Position numbers and translations under genes: made by a program
DNA from: Diprion similis
Lineage: Eukaryota; Arthropoda; Insecta; Hymenoptera; Diprionidae
DNA length: 64,000 nt
Assembly (NCBI RefSeq): GCF_021155765.1
Contig: NC_060115.1
Coordinates: forward strand, 496,001-560,000
Direction of reading: 5' to 3'
Shown: one piece after another, positions 52,048 through 63,100 of the stretch
Layout: each line of letters opens with the position of its first letter
Position numbering within the stretch: position 1 is the stretch's first letter
Notes under the pieces: model-generated
The model's database searches: none
What the model saw: only the letters and a program-made list of their open reading frames with translations
What the model was told of the DNA's origin: nothing

Positions 52048-55000
52048 ATGGCTGTGACACCTGATCAGGCTGATTTTTCTCTTGGTCAAAAAATGAGTAG
52101 AGGAAACAGTCTAAAGCTTGGTGCTAATGTAACAGTACAGGGAAGAAACTCGTTTCCTGCGTCGTGGTTATCCATTGACGACACTGTGCTGAATACGATA
52201 AATTTTGAAGAGGAATTTACATACGTTAATGACAATATTGTCGCTGCGGCAACAAAGAACGATAATGAGAATCATCAGAATAATAACATCAGCACTAATG
52301 CTGAGGAGAATATTTTCTTCGGGGAAGAAACTGACTTTCAACAAGTGAAAGATCACAATTACAGTAAAATATTGGACTTGAATACAAGCGACCAGGAATT
52401 TTGTCACATAGAGTCAACCTTGGTACAAAAAACTGAACAAGTTCACGAGGAGCTGAAAACCATACTGAATACGACAGAAATATCAATATGCCGCGATGAT
52501 CGGTTAAACAATACAGTCGTAGATTCTGGTATCGAAAAATCTATGTGGGAAGATGATAGTCTACTGGATCGAGTGTTCAATGAATTTGAATCGTTCGCTG
52601 ACGAGCAAGCCGAAGCTGCCAAACCTGGGTGCCTTCCGTTGACAGCAATAAATAGTTTCAGCACCTTGACTTCTCCCAACAAAATTTTTTCCAAACCGTT
52701 GGATTGTCCTTTGAATCTTCCGCGTGCTGAAAAACACTCATTATCACCACTAAAGGAAAATAGCAGACCCAACAAAAAGAGACGGATGGATGTCGCACGG
52801 TTTTGTGAAGATACGATGAAAGGTTCCTTTTACGGACTTCCAGGCTTGGTAAAATCACTTATACAACGTGTAAAGGGTATTAATGAATTATATGGTAAGA
52901 TTTCTCTTGTGTTACCTGCTTTTCAGTTTTTTTGTTTCTTTAATTTTTTGCTATAGAAACTGAGAAAACTTTTCACCATTTACAGAATGGCAAGATGAGT
53001 GCTTGAAGCTCAAGGCAATTTGCGATCGAAAGAATTTAATTTATGCCCTTCCAACAAGTGGTGGAAAAACTTTAGTTGCTGAGATATTAATGCTGAAGGA
53101 GCTTGTCGTTAACAAAAAAAATGCTATATTCATACTTCCCTTTGTTGCAATCGTTCAAGAAAAGGTACTACTGTTCAAAAAAACTTTACAATTTTATAAT
53201 ATTCTCTCATGCTTCTGCGCCTTGGTCGTCACACTTGTAATTTTTTTTAGGTACGGTCTTTAGCACCTTTTGCTCTGGCCTTGGATTTTTTGATAGAGGA
53301 ATATGCAGCTGGAAATGGGCAGTATCCGCCGCGTAAAAGGCGGAGAAAACACACCATTTATGTCTGCACAATTGAGAAGGGACTGGGGCTGGTTAATAGC
53401 TTGATAGAAAACCAGCGTCTTCATGAGGTAATCTTGCACAATGTTTCAAAGCCAAAGGTTTGGGTGAAATCACTTTGAATTTAATGGAAAACAATTTGTG
53501 CAGGTTGGAATGGTCGTTGTCGATGAGCTTCATTTATTAGGAGAAGATGGAGGTAGAGGTGCAACACTAGAAGGTCTACTGACAAAAATAATGTACACTG
53601 GAAGTGCGTTGAAAAAAAATAATCCGCTTAATCCTCAAAAGCATCTCATTTTATGAATTGTTCTTTTTTCTTAGATAATCCACACATTATCGGAATGAGC
53701 GCCACGATTGGGAATTTAAATGAAATCGCTAAATTCTTGAATGCTGAAATTTACACGAGAGACTTTAGGCCTGTAGAATTGAAAGAGTATGTTAAATGCG
53801 AGGACGATATTTGGCTTGTGGATCTTGAGCAAGAAGAAATACTGACTGATCTAAAGAAAATTGCTTACTCCGTAAGTAAGCGATTATCTCAGTTGTCATA
53901 ATTCCATCCACATAAGTTTACAATGCATTCGAAATACGTGAATGATCACAATTTATTCATTTTAAAATTTAGTACTCCCAGGAAGCTCTCAGACTAGATC
54001 CAGATAAACTTGGAGGATTGGTGATGGATGTTGTACCACAAGACTCTTGTCTAATATTTTGTCCGAGTCGCAAAAACTGTGAGAACGTTTCCATATTGTT
54101 GACGAAAGTTCTGTTTAAGTAAGGAGAACAGCAAATAATACCTTGGTCATTGTGTCTTTCTGGAAAAGTATCGCGATTACTGTAATAATTATATTCTAAC
54201 ATCGTTTCAGATCTCTGCACAATCATAAGAAAAAGGAGAAAGATATACTGATAAGAGCACTGAAAGCTGAAGGTTCTCTCTGTGAGATTCTGGAACTAAC
54301 TATAAAGTTTGGCGTAGCTTATCATCACTCTGGCCTGATGGCGGAGGAGCGGAAGTTACTTGAGGAAGCGTTCAGATCTGGGACTCTTTGTGCGATTTGC
54401 TGCACCTCAACTTTGGCTGCCGGCGTTAATTTACCAGCACGACGAGTAAGTTTCTAATATTGACCTGGTCTGCCTTTCCAATTTCGTTATCAATTCTTCA
54501 CATTACAGGTAATACTCAGACATCCATATGTTGGTAATCAGTTTCTAAACTTGAGTCGTTATAAGCAAATGATCGGTAGAGCTGGAAGAGCTGGAATGAA
54601 AGACGTTGGAGAAAGTATACTGATTTGTAGAACAAACGAAATTCCCAAGGTGCTGGATTTTGTATAAACTTGGCGACTACTGTTACAAATATTCATTAGT
54701 TATTGGGTGAACATAACTTTTTCCCCTCTTCATCTTAGGTAAAAGAGTTGTTAACTTCTAAAATGGACGACTGTATCAGTACTTTACACATTGAAGAAGA
54801 CAGGGGTATAAACAATTTGATTCTGAGTTCAATTCTCTTAAATTTGGCTACGACTAGATCAGAGTTGCACAAAATAGCTGGAAGTACACTCCTTGGAATA
54901 CAACAAAAAAGGCTAAATATTAGCACAAATAAAATAACCGACAAAACGGTTACGAAGCTAATGAAAAGTGGTGTAATTAAAGTGAAACAAGTTACAAATT

Positions 55001-56481
55001 ACAGTGAAATCAATCCCAATTTAACTGTCGTCATTCAGTCGCAGGATAATTTAAAAAAAGCTCAGGAAACACCTCAACGTAGAAAGAAAATTGTAAAACT
55101 TAGTAGAACAACAAAATTGGAAGTATGCAAACTGGGAAAAGCAGCTATGAAAGGTAAGCGTACCGAATTTTTTGACCGCATTTTTTTTTTAACTGTTATT
55201 ATATTTTAATGCTGTATTTCATGATTTTTAGGATGCGTCGATCTGAATCGTGCGCATGTGCTGTACAAAGACTTGAAAATGGCACAAAACCAGTTAGTGC
55301 TACTCGACTGTCTCCACCTTTTGTACCTTGTGACGCCATACGATGTTGTTGATCATATAAAACCATCTGGAAATGTGTACTGCGATGTGGTAAGTCTATT
55401 AGGATAAAAAAAAGAAAATGGGCAAAATGGCCCTTTAATTCCTTGTAACGTTTTGCAGGTCTGCAACTTGACTCCAATACAGATGGAGACTGCAAGAGTT
55501 TTAGGCATAAATGAAACAGTTGCAACTAAACTGAGAACTGGAGTGATGCCAAAGGTTTTAGATTGAAAAATAATTTCATATTTATTTATAAATTTCTAAA
55601 ATTTGACACCTCATAACGTCTGTTTTCATCTTACACAGAACGTCGATTCTAATGTCGTAAACAGATTTTATTTGACTCTAATGCTCAATGAGTTATGGAA
55701 CCAGCAAACTGTTCACGTAGTCTCTACCAAGTATCAAGTCAATCGAGGAATAGTACAAAATTTAATGAATGCCTCCGCATCCTTTGCTTCAAGTGTTGAA
55801 CGATTTTGTGCAGTAAGTATGGCACACATATCTCGCTACCTAGAATACGTCAAAAGTTAAAATAATGAAGATGAATAATGGTAAAAGAATAGTGAGAATC
55901 TAACTCACGGTGTGTTCTCTTTCAGGAACTTGATGAATTTTGGGCGTTCAGAGACCTGTTACATAGTTTTAGTAAACGGCTGTCACACTGCTGTTCTGTA
56001 GAACTGGAACCGTTAATTGAACTTCCTAGTGTGAAAATTGTACGTCAAAAATACAAAAAATACGCATTCAAAGTACCTTGAAATATGAAAAATGAGTAGG
56101 ATGTAAGTATTGAGTTTTTATTTCTTCACTCAGGGACGTGCCAGACAGTTGTTCAATGCTGGATACAAAACATTGCAATCTGTAGCACTGGGTCAACCAA
56201 AGGAAATGTGTGACAAAATTGAAAATTTGCCGATGCGAGTTGCTACCCAGATCGTCGCTGCAGCTAAGGTATGTTTTGATAATTTGAAGCTTTATCTTTA
56301 ATTCCAATAGGCAGAATGAAATCAATAAATTTTTGTAAGTGACCAATTAGTTATAAGTGATCAAATAGAGTTTACAGCGCATTTTGTTATTTTGCAGTTG
56401 TTATTGTTGGAGAAGGTGGAAAACCTTAGGGATGAGGCCGAAGACGTACTGGATGGAATTGATGTATCGAATTTCCGCTAA
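52048..56481 (+). CDS. HELQ: helicase POLQ-like (HELQ), ATP-dependent 3'-5' DNA helicase
   Basis: Superfamily 2 Ski2/Hel308-type repair helicase that unwinds and anneals DNA at stalled forks and in crosslink and double-strand-break repair (Drosophila Mus301/Spn-C, human HELQ); nuclear. Fifteen coding exons: 52048-52894, 52986-53164, 53251-53427, 53504-53603, 53675-53871, 53973-54118, 54211-54445, 54509-54649, 54739-55153, 55232-55389, 55459-55554, 55639-55812, 55926-56039, 56134-56268, 56398-56481. All join in frame to 1065 residues (human about 1100). Residues 1-282 are acidic and probably disordered, with a basic NKKRR patch as possible nuclear signal. Walker A PTSGGKT is at 305-311, DELH at 408-411, SAT at 443-445, motif [15 protein letters not shown] at 614-627, motif [12 protein letters not shown] at 647-656. 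Winged-helix, ratchet and helix-hairpin-helix regions follow; [14 protein letters not shown] near 994 fits the latter. There is no polymerase domain, which excludes POLQ itself. An in-frame TAA at 52042 supports the start. Convergent with RRP8. Confidence 0.97.
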
Positions 56482-56641
56482 TCTATTCATCATAGGCAGA
56501 TTCATGATACGCTTGTCGCCGTACTACGACGAAAAATCGTACGAATTTAGAAATACATTTTTTTTTTCAATTATACAAATATTCTCCAAGAGAAAATCAA
56601 TTTTTAGTTTATATAATTCAATGCGATACAGATGAAGAATC

Positions 56642-56647
56642 AATAAA
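56642..56647 (+). other. polyadenylation signal of HELQ
   Basis: AATAAA lies 161 nt past the HELQ stop codon in an AT-rich context, a normal insect 3' UTR length. Confidence 0.6.
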
Positions 56648-57380
56648 ATGAACGGACTGTTTGTTTTCTTATCTGTCGCCAAATGTGATATATTTAATTT
56701 AACTTTTTCAATGACAGAAAGAACGACCGAGAGATTGTTCTTTAACTTAAGTTTATAATACTGCCGATTCATTGCGATCCAAGAATACGTAAATGGATAA
56801 AAGTTCTGTATTTTCACCATTTTCCATACGTTTTCGATCGCATTCAAAACCTGTGAATATGTTAACTGTTGAATACATATATAAATGGTATATTTTTTTT
56901 ATACAAAGCTGTTATGCCTCTATTACTTTTCATATTACTGCTTAAGCTTATGATTAATCTTGATTTACTGTAGATTATTGATATTGTAGAATATTCATTG
57001 ACGTTATAATGAATGGTATTTTTTACCTGAGTGATCTATATGGCGAATTTATACGAGAACGTAGTATCCTGCACGTGACTGCGTTATGATAAAGTGCCAT
57101 AGATTGAAAATCTCTGAACCAGCCAAAAGAATGAAGTAATTTTTTTGGTAACTCTAGTGGGATGACAACATAAAACGTTTACAAATATTACTTTACTACA
57201 TATTGTGCAATGCAGATCAGCGTGTGTGAAATCTAACACTGTGATTAAGCTGGCACATAAAATATTCTTCCATATGTGGTCGTGAAACTTTTCATGAAAA
57301 AGTGAATCTCCACACGTTGGTACAAATAAATCATTTCAATCCGTACGTTGAGTTTCAACAGACGACATACAATCAATATC
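56648..57380. other. intergenic spacer between convergent HELQ and RRP8
   Basis: AT-rich DNA separates the two 3' ends. Nothing beyond UTR or terminator-type sequence is recognisable. Confidence 0.6.
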
Positions 57381-57386
57381 TTTATT
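57381..57386 (-). other. polyadenylation signal of RRP8
   Basis: AATAAA on the minus strand (TTTATT on plus) lies 106 nt past the RRP8 stop codon at 57492. Confidence 0.55.
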
Positions 57387-57491
57387 CATCAGTGTCACAA
57401 CATACAACGATAACATAAAAAATAGTAATTATATATAGTACTATTGCGGAAGTAACGGTAACTTATATCATTATTTTATGTCGACGTGGTG

Positions 57492-59275
57492 TCAACGTTT
57501 TTTGTATAAGCACGGATTGAGCACGAGGGGCGGAAGTTTACTTCGTTTTTTCGTGACGTCAGCATCTTTTTTAAAGTCCATAAAGTAGAACAAGTTGTGC
57601 GATAAGTCTTTCCACGTATTAACAAATCCGTAACTACCCAAAGTTTTGATGAATTCGTCCACGTTGTCGAACCTACTTTCAACTTCGGCGATTTTGAGAA
57701 TCCCACTGAAAGGCAGAAATGCAGAAAAATAGATTAAAACATGGTGAATGTAGATGAATATTACTTTGCCAAATAAAAGTGAAGATAGTGTCAAAAATAA
57801 AAAGCCATGAACATGAAGCCACTTATTTATGTCCTGCACACGTAGTTTGATACCTACTCTTTTCTCAGAACTCTGTTGGCCTCTGTTAAGTAATCTGTGA
57901 GATTGGTGCCCATCAGAGAGAGGCAGAAAACCACGACATCAATTCTGCCGGTGAGCAATGATGAATGCGCCATATCACAGGCAGTAACTTTGTCATTTAT
58001 GGCAACCAGATCCAAGGAATGTACTTTCTGTGTTACACTGTTTGCAAGTCTGGCTTCGCCACATCCGAAGTCTGCGACGACATAGTCTTTCGGCCTGTAA
58101 AATCAGAAAGCCATAGAGTAGAGACCAATTTATTTCTGTAGTTATATTCAATTTAACAAAATATAAGCTCCTGTAAAACAAAGACTGATTTGTGATAGAC
58201 TTATCTCCCTACATTTTTTTTATCGACGCAATTATGGTGTCTAAGGGGTTCAAAGGCCACTGTTCCACTTGGAGCTGGTAGCCTTCATGGTAGGCTAAAA
58301 ATGCATCGGGATCTTCTTTGAAATATTTCTTAGATGACCAGCTTTCGCTGTTGTACATCTGTTCGTTCAAGTATCTGAACCTTGAAGACTTGAGTCTAGC
58401 CAACATTCTGTCTCTCAGCGATGTTTGCTGAGTATTTTTCTTACAGTTCTTTGTTGAGTCATGCTGCTGTTTTTCAGCGAGCAATCTCTGTAATCTGTTG
58501 ATTTTTATCCCGGATTCAATTACTTTGTTCGACACTTTGAGATTGGTAAAACATTGATCATCTTTTACTTTAGCAGGAACATCTTTTGTAGAATTATCTC
58601 TCTCACCTGCTTGGTTTGCATTAGGAAGTGCTTTTGTGTTGCTTGAATTTCGCTGATTCTTTAGTTTCTTTTTTTCACGCTTTAATTTTTGTTTTTCAAT
58701 CCGTATTTCAAGAATATCTCTGTTCAAGTCCAATTTCTGTGTGCTGACCCTGTGACGAACATGATTTGATATATTTTTTTGATCAACTTTGTCAGGTTTG
58801 TCATTTTTCAAGAATAGTTCAGTAGCATTGTTATTCCCATTGGCGCTAGATCTAGAGTTCGAATTCTTCTGCGATTCTGATTTCCATTTCTTAATTAAAA
58901 CTTCGTTTATCGTTGTATCAGAAGATTTACGTTTTCTGCCACCGGCTCCATTTCTAGCTGCAGGAAGATTGGTAGTTTCAATGGTCTGTTCCGGTTTAGC
59001 AGTTTTCGATTTCGGTTTTTTATATAATTTCGATTTCTTCTCAGCCTGTAGAATATTAATTGATGTTTTCTTCGGTTTGGCTTTTTTCTTCCGCTGCATG
59101 AAAAGTATCAAGGAATTCAATTAATAAACAAGTTCTTCGAGCAAAGTTTTGAGGTTAGAAAAGGTTACGATTCAAGTTAAATACATTGTGGTGAACTTAC
59201 ACCGATGAAGAGTTCGTTTGTCAACTTGTCCCCTGTCACGTCAGTCTCCCAAGCACTTTCCTTGAATATCCTCAT
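57492..59275 (-). CDS. RRP8: ribosomal RNA-processing protein 8, SAM-dependent rRNA methyltransferase
   Basis: Nucleolar Rossmann-fold methyltransferase of the RRP8/nucleomethylin family, which makes the m1A mark on large-subunit rRNA; the vertebrate protein also acts in rDNA silencing (eNoSC). Four coding exons (minus): 59275-59201, 59093-58213, 58094-57858, 57705-57492. They join in frame to 468 residues (human 456). Residues 26-220 are lysine- and serine-rich low complexity (KKKAKPKK and similar), fitting nucleolar targeting and poor conservation. The catalytic half begins near residue 270 (FRYLNEQMY, then EQWPLNPLD). SAM motif I VVADFGCGEARLA starts at 324, CDMA is at 358-361 and FCLSLMGTN at 375-383. 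The C-terminal strand LKIAEVESRF starts at 401 and the tail is NPCLYKKR, all diagnostic of the family. The first exon (MRIFKESAWETD) carries the conserved short N-terminus. It is convergent with HELQ, and the satellite array starts about 0.9 kb upstream of its start codon. Confidence 0.97.
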
Positions 59276-60137
59276 TTTGATTTGGAGTATTCATGAAGGT
59301 TTATAGCATCCTGTATTGCTCAAAAAGGTTATGACAACCTTCTACGTATGGAGGCTCTCCATACTTCTACGTGCTCCATAAATGCGGAATCCAGCGTTGC
59401 CAGACTGATTCTTTGCCGTACTATATGGAGCCCATGAAGTACTTCATGATGGAGCCACAAAACGTGGTAGAATCGAAAACTTGGTACTCGGAATGTAATT
59501 ATGACTACGTGAATGAAATACTTTCAACCCCTACCCTACAGCGGTTCTAAGCTGAAAATTAATGTTATTGGTCTGGGAATGCGACCATGATTTAATTTCA
59601 CTTCAGTTATACTTTTACCGAACGGGCAAACTCTCGTTTTACTTCCTCTTCACGCAGGAGGTTTTCACGACGGTAAATTGCTGTTTTGTTGCGAAATTCA
59701 GCAAGCTGAGGTTACTCGTGCGCCGAATATTATTCTAGAAAATGTGTAATTTTTTGACGAATGTGACTATTCCCACATTTTTTGGATTTTCTGGGACTTA
59801 GGGTGAATAGCGAAGATACTTTCCACCATTCCGGAAGGCATAAGGAGTTGAATGAGCCATCTTGAGGCTGTCTTGATGCATGGAACTGAACATTACGTTG
59901 ATTTCATGAATAAAAAATTCTCATGATCAGCTGCGTGCGCAGCTGAGCGTTCCTTCGTAAGCGCATTGCAGCGACGCGATGCAGAAACACTAGATCATGC
60001 GCCGAGCTAATGAAGAGAGAATCTTATGTATACGAAATTATTCTATTTCTGGTGCCGTTTAATAAAGTTGGAGTTGCAATGCCACTTGAAAAACACTAGA
60101 AGAAATCCGACTAATGTCGAATCTACTCCTCTAGCAT
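59276..60137. other. upstream region of RRP8, up to the satellite edge
   Basis: No gene recognised. It should contain the RRP8 promoter. Several short perfect inverted repeats lie at 59347-59448, and another (CAGCTGCG / CGCAGCTG, 2-bp spacer) at 59928-59945. Confidence 0.6.
59347..59448. repeat. cluster of nested inverted repeats
   Basis: Three dyads are seen within 102 bp. TATGGAG/CTCCATA has a 3-bp loop (59347-59363). GCTCCATA (59373-59380) is opposed by TATGGAGC (59424-59431). CATGAAGTACTTCATG is a perfect 16-bp palindrome (59433-59448). The shared ATGGAG core links the first two. It may be a relic of a small foldback element or a protein-binding cluster in the RRP8 5' flank. Confidence 0.6.
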
Positions 60138-63100
60138 CCAAAAATTCGCAGGAGGTTGACTTTACTTTTTTGCTCATTTTCGGAGCCAAAAATTTCTTGT
60201 TTCGGAATCGATTAGTATGACCATTTCTAGAGTAATTCGACCCCCAGGAACTCAAAAAAGACATGAAAAAGAGCGTCGGACCAACAGCAGAGAAATGAGG
60301 ACGAAAATCTTCGGTTTTTCGGCTGTAACTTTTGATGCGTTGCTCGCAGCCTATTGGGACTGCGCTTAATCGATTCCTCTCGCAAAATTACGTCGGAATA
60401 GCGCCTCATTGATTTTATTGCAGCACTTTTCAGAATCGCCGAAATTTTCGCAAAAAATTCAAAGGGGTAAGCCTTACTTTTTTGCTCATTTTCGGAGCCG
60501 AAAATTTCTCGTTTCGGAATCGATTAGTATGACCATTTCTAGAGTAATTCGACCCTCAGGAACTCGAAAAAGACATGAAAAAAAGCGTCGAACCAACAGC
60601 AGAGAAATGACGACGAAAATCTTCGGTTTTTCGGCTGTAACTTTTGATGCGTTGCTCGCAGCCTGTTGGGACTGCGCTTAATCGATTTCTCTCGCAAAAT
60701 TACGTCGGAATAGCGCCTCATTGATTTTATTGCAGCACTTTTCAAAATCGCCGAAATTTCCGCAAAAAATTCAAAGGGGTAAGCCTTACTTTTTTGCTCA
60801 TTTTCGGAGCCGAAAATTTCTCGTTTCGAAATCAATTAGTATGACCATTTCTAGAGTAATTCGACCCCCAGGAACTCAAAAAAGACATGAAAAAGAGCGT
60901 CGGACCAACAGCAGAGAAATGACGACGAAAATCTTCGGTTTTTCGGCTGTAACTTTTGATGCGTTGCTCGCAGCCTATTGGGACTGCGCTTAATCGATTC
61001 CTCTCGCAAAATTACGTCGGAATGGCGCCTCATCGATTTTATTGCAGCACTTTTCAGAATCGCCGAAATTTTCGCAAAAAATTCAAAGGGGTAAGCCTTA
61101 CTTTTTTGCTCATTTTCAGAGCCGAAGATTTCTTGTTTCGGAATCGATTAGTATGACCATTTCTAGAGTAATTCGACCCCCAGGAACTCTAAAAAGACAT
61201 GAAAAAGAGCGTCGGACCAACAGCAGAGAAATGACGACGAAAATCTTCGGTTTTTCGGCTGTAACTTTTGATGCGTTGCTCGCAGCCTATTGGGACTGCG
61301 CTTAATCGATTCCTCTCGCAAAATTACGTCGGAATGGCGCCTCATCGATTTTATTGCAGCACTTTTCAGAATCGCCGAAATTTTCGCAAAAAATTCAAAG
61401 GGGTAAGCCTTACTTTTTTGCTCATTTTCAGAGCCGAAGATTTCTTGTTTCGGAATCGATTAGTATGACCATTTCTAGAGTAATTCGACCCCCAGGAACT
61501 CTAAAAAGACATGAAAAAGAGCGTCGGACCAACAGCAGAGAAATGACGACGAAAATCTTCGGTTTTTCGGCTGTAACTTTTGATGCGTTGCTCGCAGCCT
61601 ATTGGGACTGCGCTTAATCGATTCCTCTCGCAAAATTACGTCGGAATGGCGCCTCATCGATTTTATTGCAGCACTTTTCAGAATCATCGAAATTTTCGCA
61701 AAAAATTCAAAGGGGTAAGCCTTACTTTTTTGCTCATTTCCGGAGCCGAAAATTTCTCGTTTCGGAATCGATTAGTATGACCATTTCTAGAGTAATTCGA
61801 CCCTCAGGAACTCGAAAAAGACATGAAAAAGAGCGTCGAACCAACAGCAGAGTAATGACGACGAAAATCTTCGGTTTTTCGGCCGTAACTTTTGATGCGT
61901 TGCTCGCAGCCTATTGGGACTGCGCCTAATCGATTTCTCTCGCAAAATTACGTCGGAATAGCGCCTCATCGATTTTATTGCAGCACTTTTCAGAATCATC
62001 GAAATTTTCGCAAAAAATTCAAAGGGGTAAGCCTTACTTTTTTGCTCATTTTCGGAGCCGAAAATTTCTCGTTTCGAAATCGATTAGTATGACCATTTCC
62101 AGAGTAATTCGACCCCCAGGAACTCAAAAAAGACATGAAAAAGAGCGTCGGACCAACAGCAGAGAAATGACGACAAAAATCTTCGGTTTTTCGGCTGTAA
62201 CTTTTGATGCGTTGCTCGCAGCCTATTGGGACTGCGCTTAATCGATTCCTCTCGCAAAATTACGTCGGAATGGCGCCTCATCGATTTTATTGCAGCACTT
62301 TTCAGAATCATCGAAATTTTCGCAAAAAATTCAAAGGGGTAAGCCTTACTTTTTTGCTCATTTTCGGAGCCGAAAATTTCTCGTTTCGGAATCGATTAGT
62401 ATGACCATTTCTAGAGTAATTCGACCCTCAGGAACTCAAAGAAGACATAAAAAAGAGCGTCGGACCAACAGCAGAGAAATGACGACGAAAATCTTCGGTT
62501 TTTCGGCTGTAACTTTTGATGCGTTGCTCGCAGCCTATTGGGACTGCGCTTAATCGATTTCTCTCGCAAAATTACGTCGGAATAGCGCCTCATCGATTTC
62601 ATTGCAGCACTTTCCAGAATCGCCGAAATTTTCGCAAAAAATTCAAAGGGGTAAGCCTTACTTTTTTGCTCATTTTCAGAGTCGAAAATTTCTCGTTTCG
62701 GAATCGATTAGTATGACCATTTCTAGAGTAATTCGACCCCCAGGAACTCAAAAAAGACATGAAAAAGAGCGTCGGACCAGCAGCAGAGAAATGACGACGA
62801 AAATCTTCGGTTCTTTGGCTGTAACTTTTGATGCGTGGCTCGCAGCCTATTGGGACTGCGCTTAATCGATTTCTCTCGCAAAATTACGTCGGAATAGCGC
62901 CTCATCGATTTCATTGCAGCACTTTCCAGAATCGCCGAAATTTTCGCAAAAAATTCAAAGGGGTAAGCCTTACTTTTTTGCTCATTTCCGAAGCCGAAAA
63001 TTTCTGGTTTCGGAATCGATTAGTATGACCATTTCTAGAGTAATTCGACCCCCAGGAACTCAAAATAGACATGAAAAAGAGCGTCGGACCAACAGCAGAG

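Noticed and set aside
58789-59124. 111-codon plus-strand frame rich in Phe/Leu
   Set aside because: Antisense shadow of the lysine-rich second exon of RRP8; Phe and Leu arise from reading Lys and Glu codons backwards.
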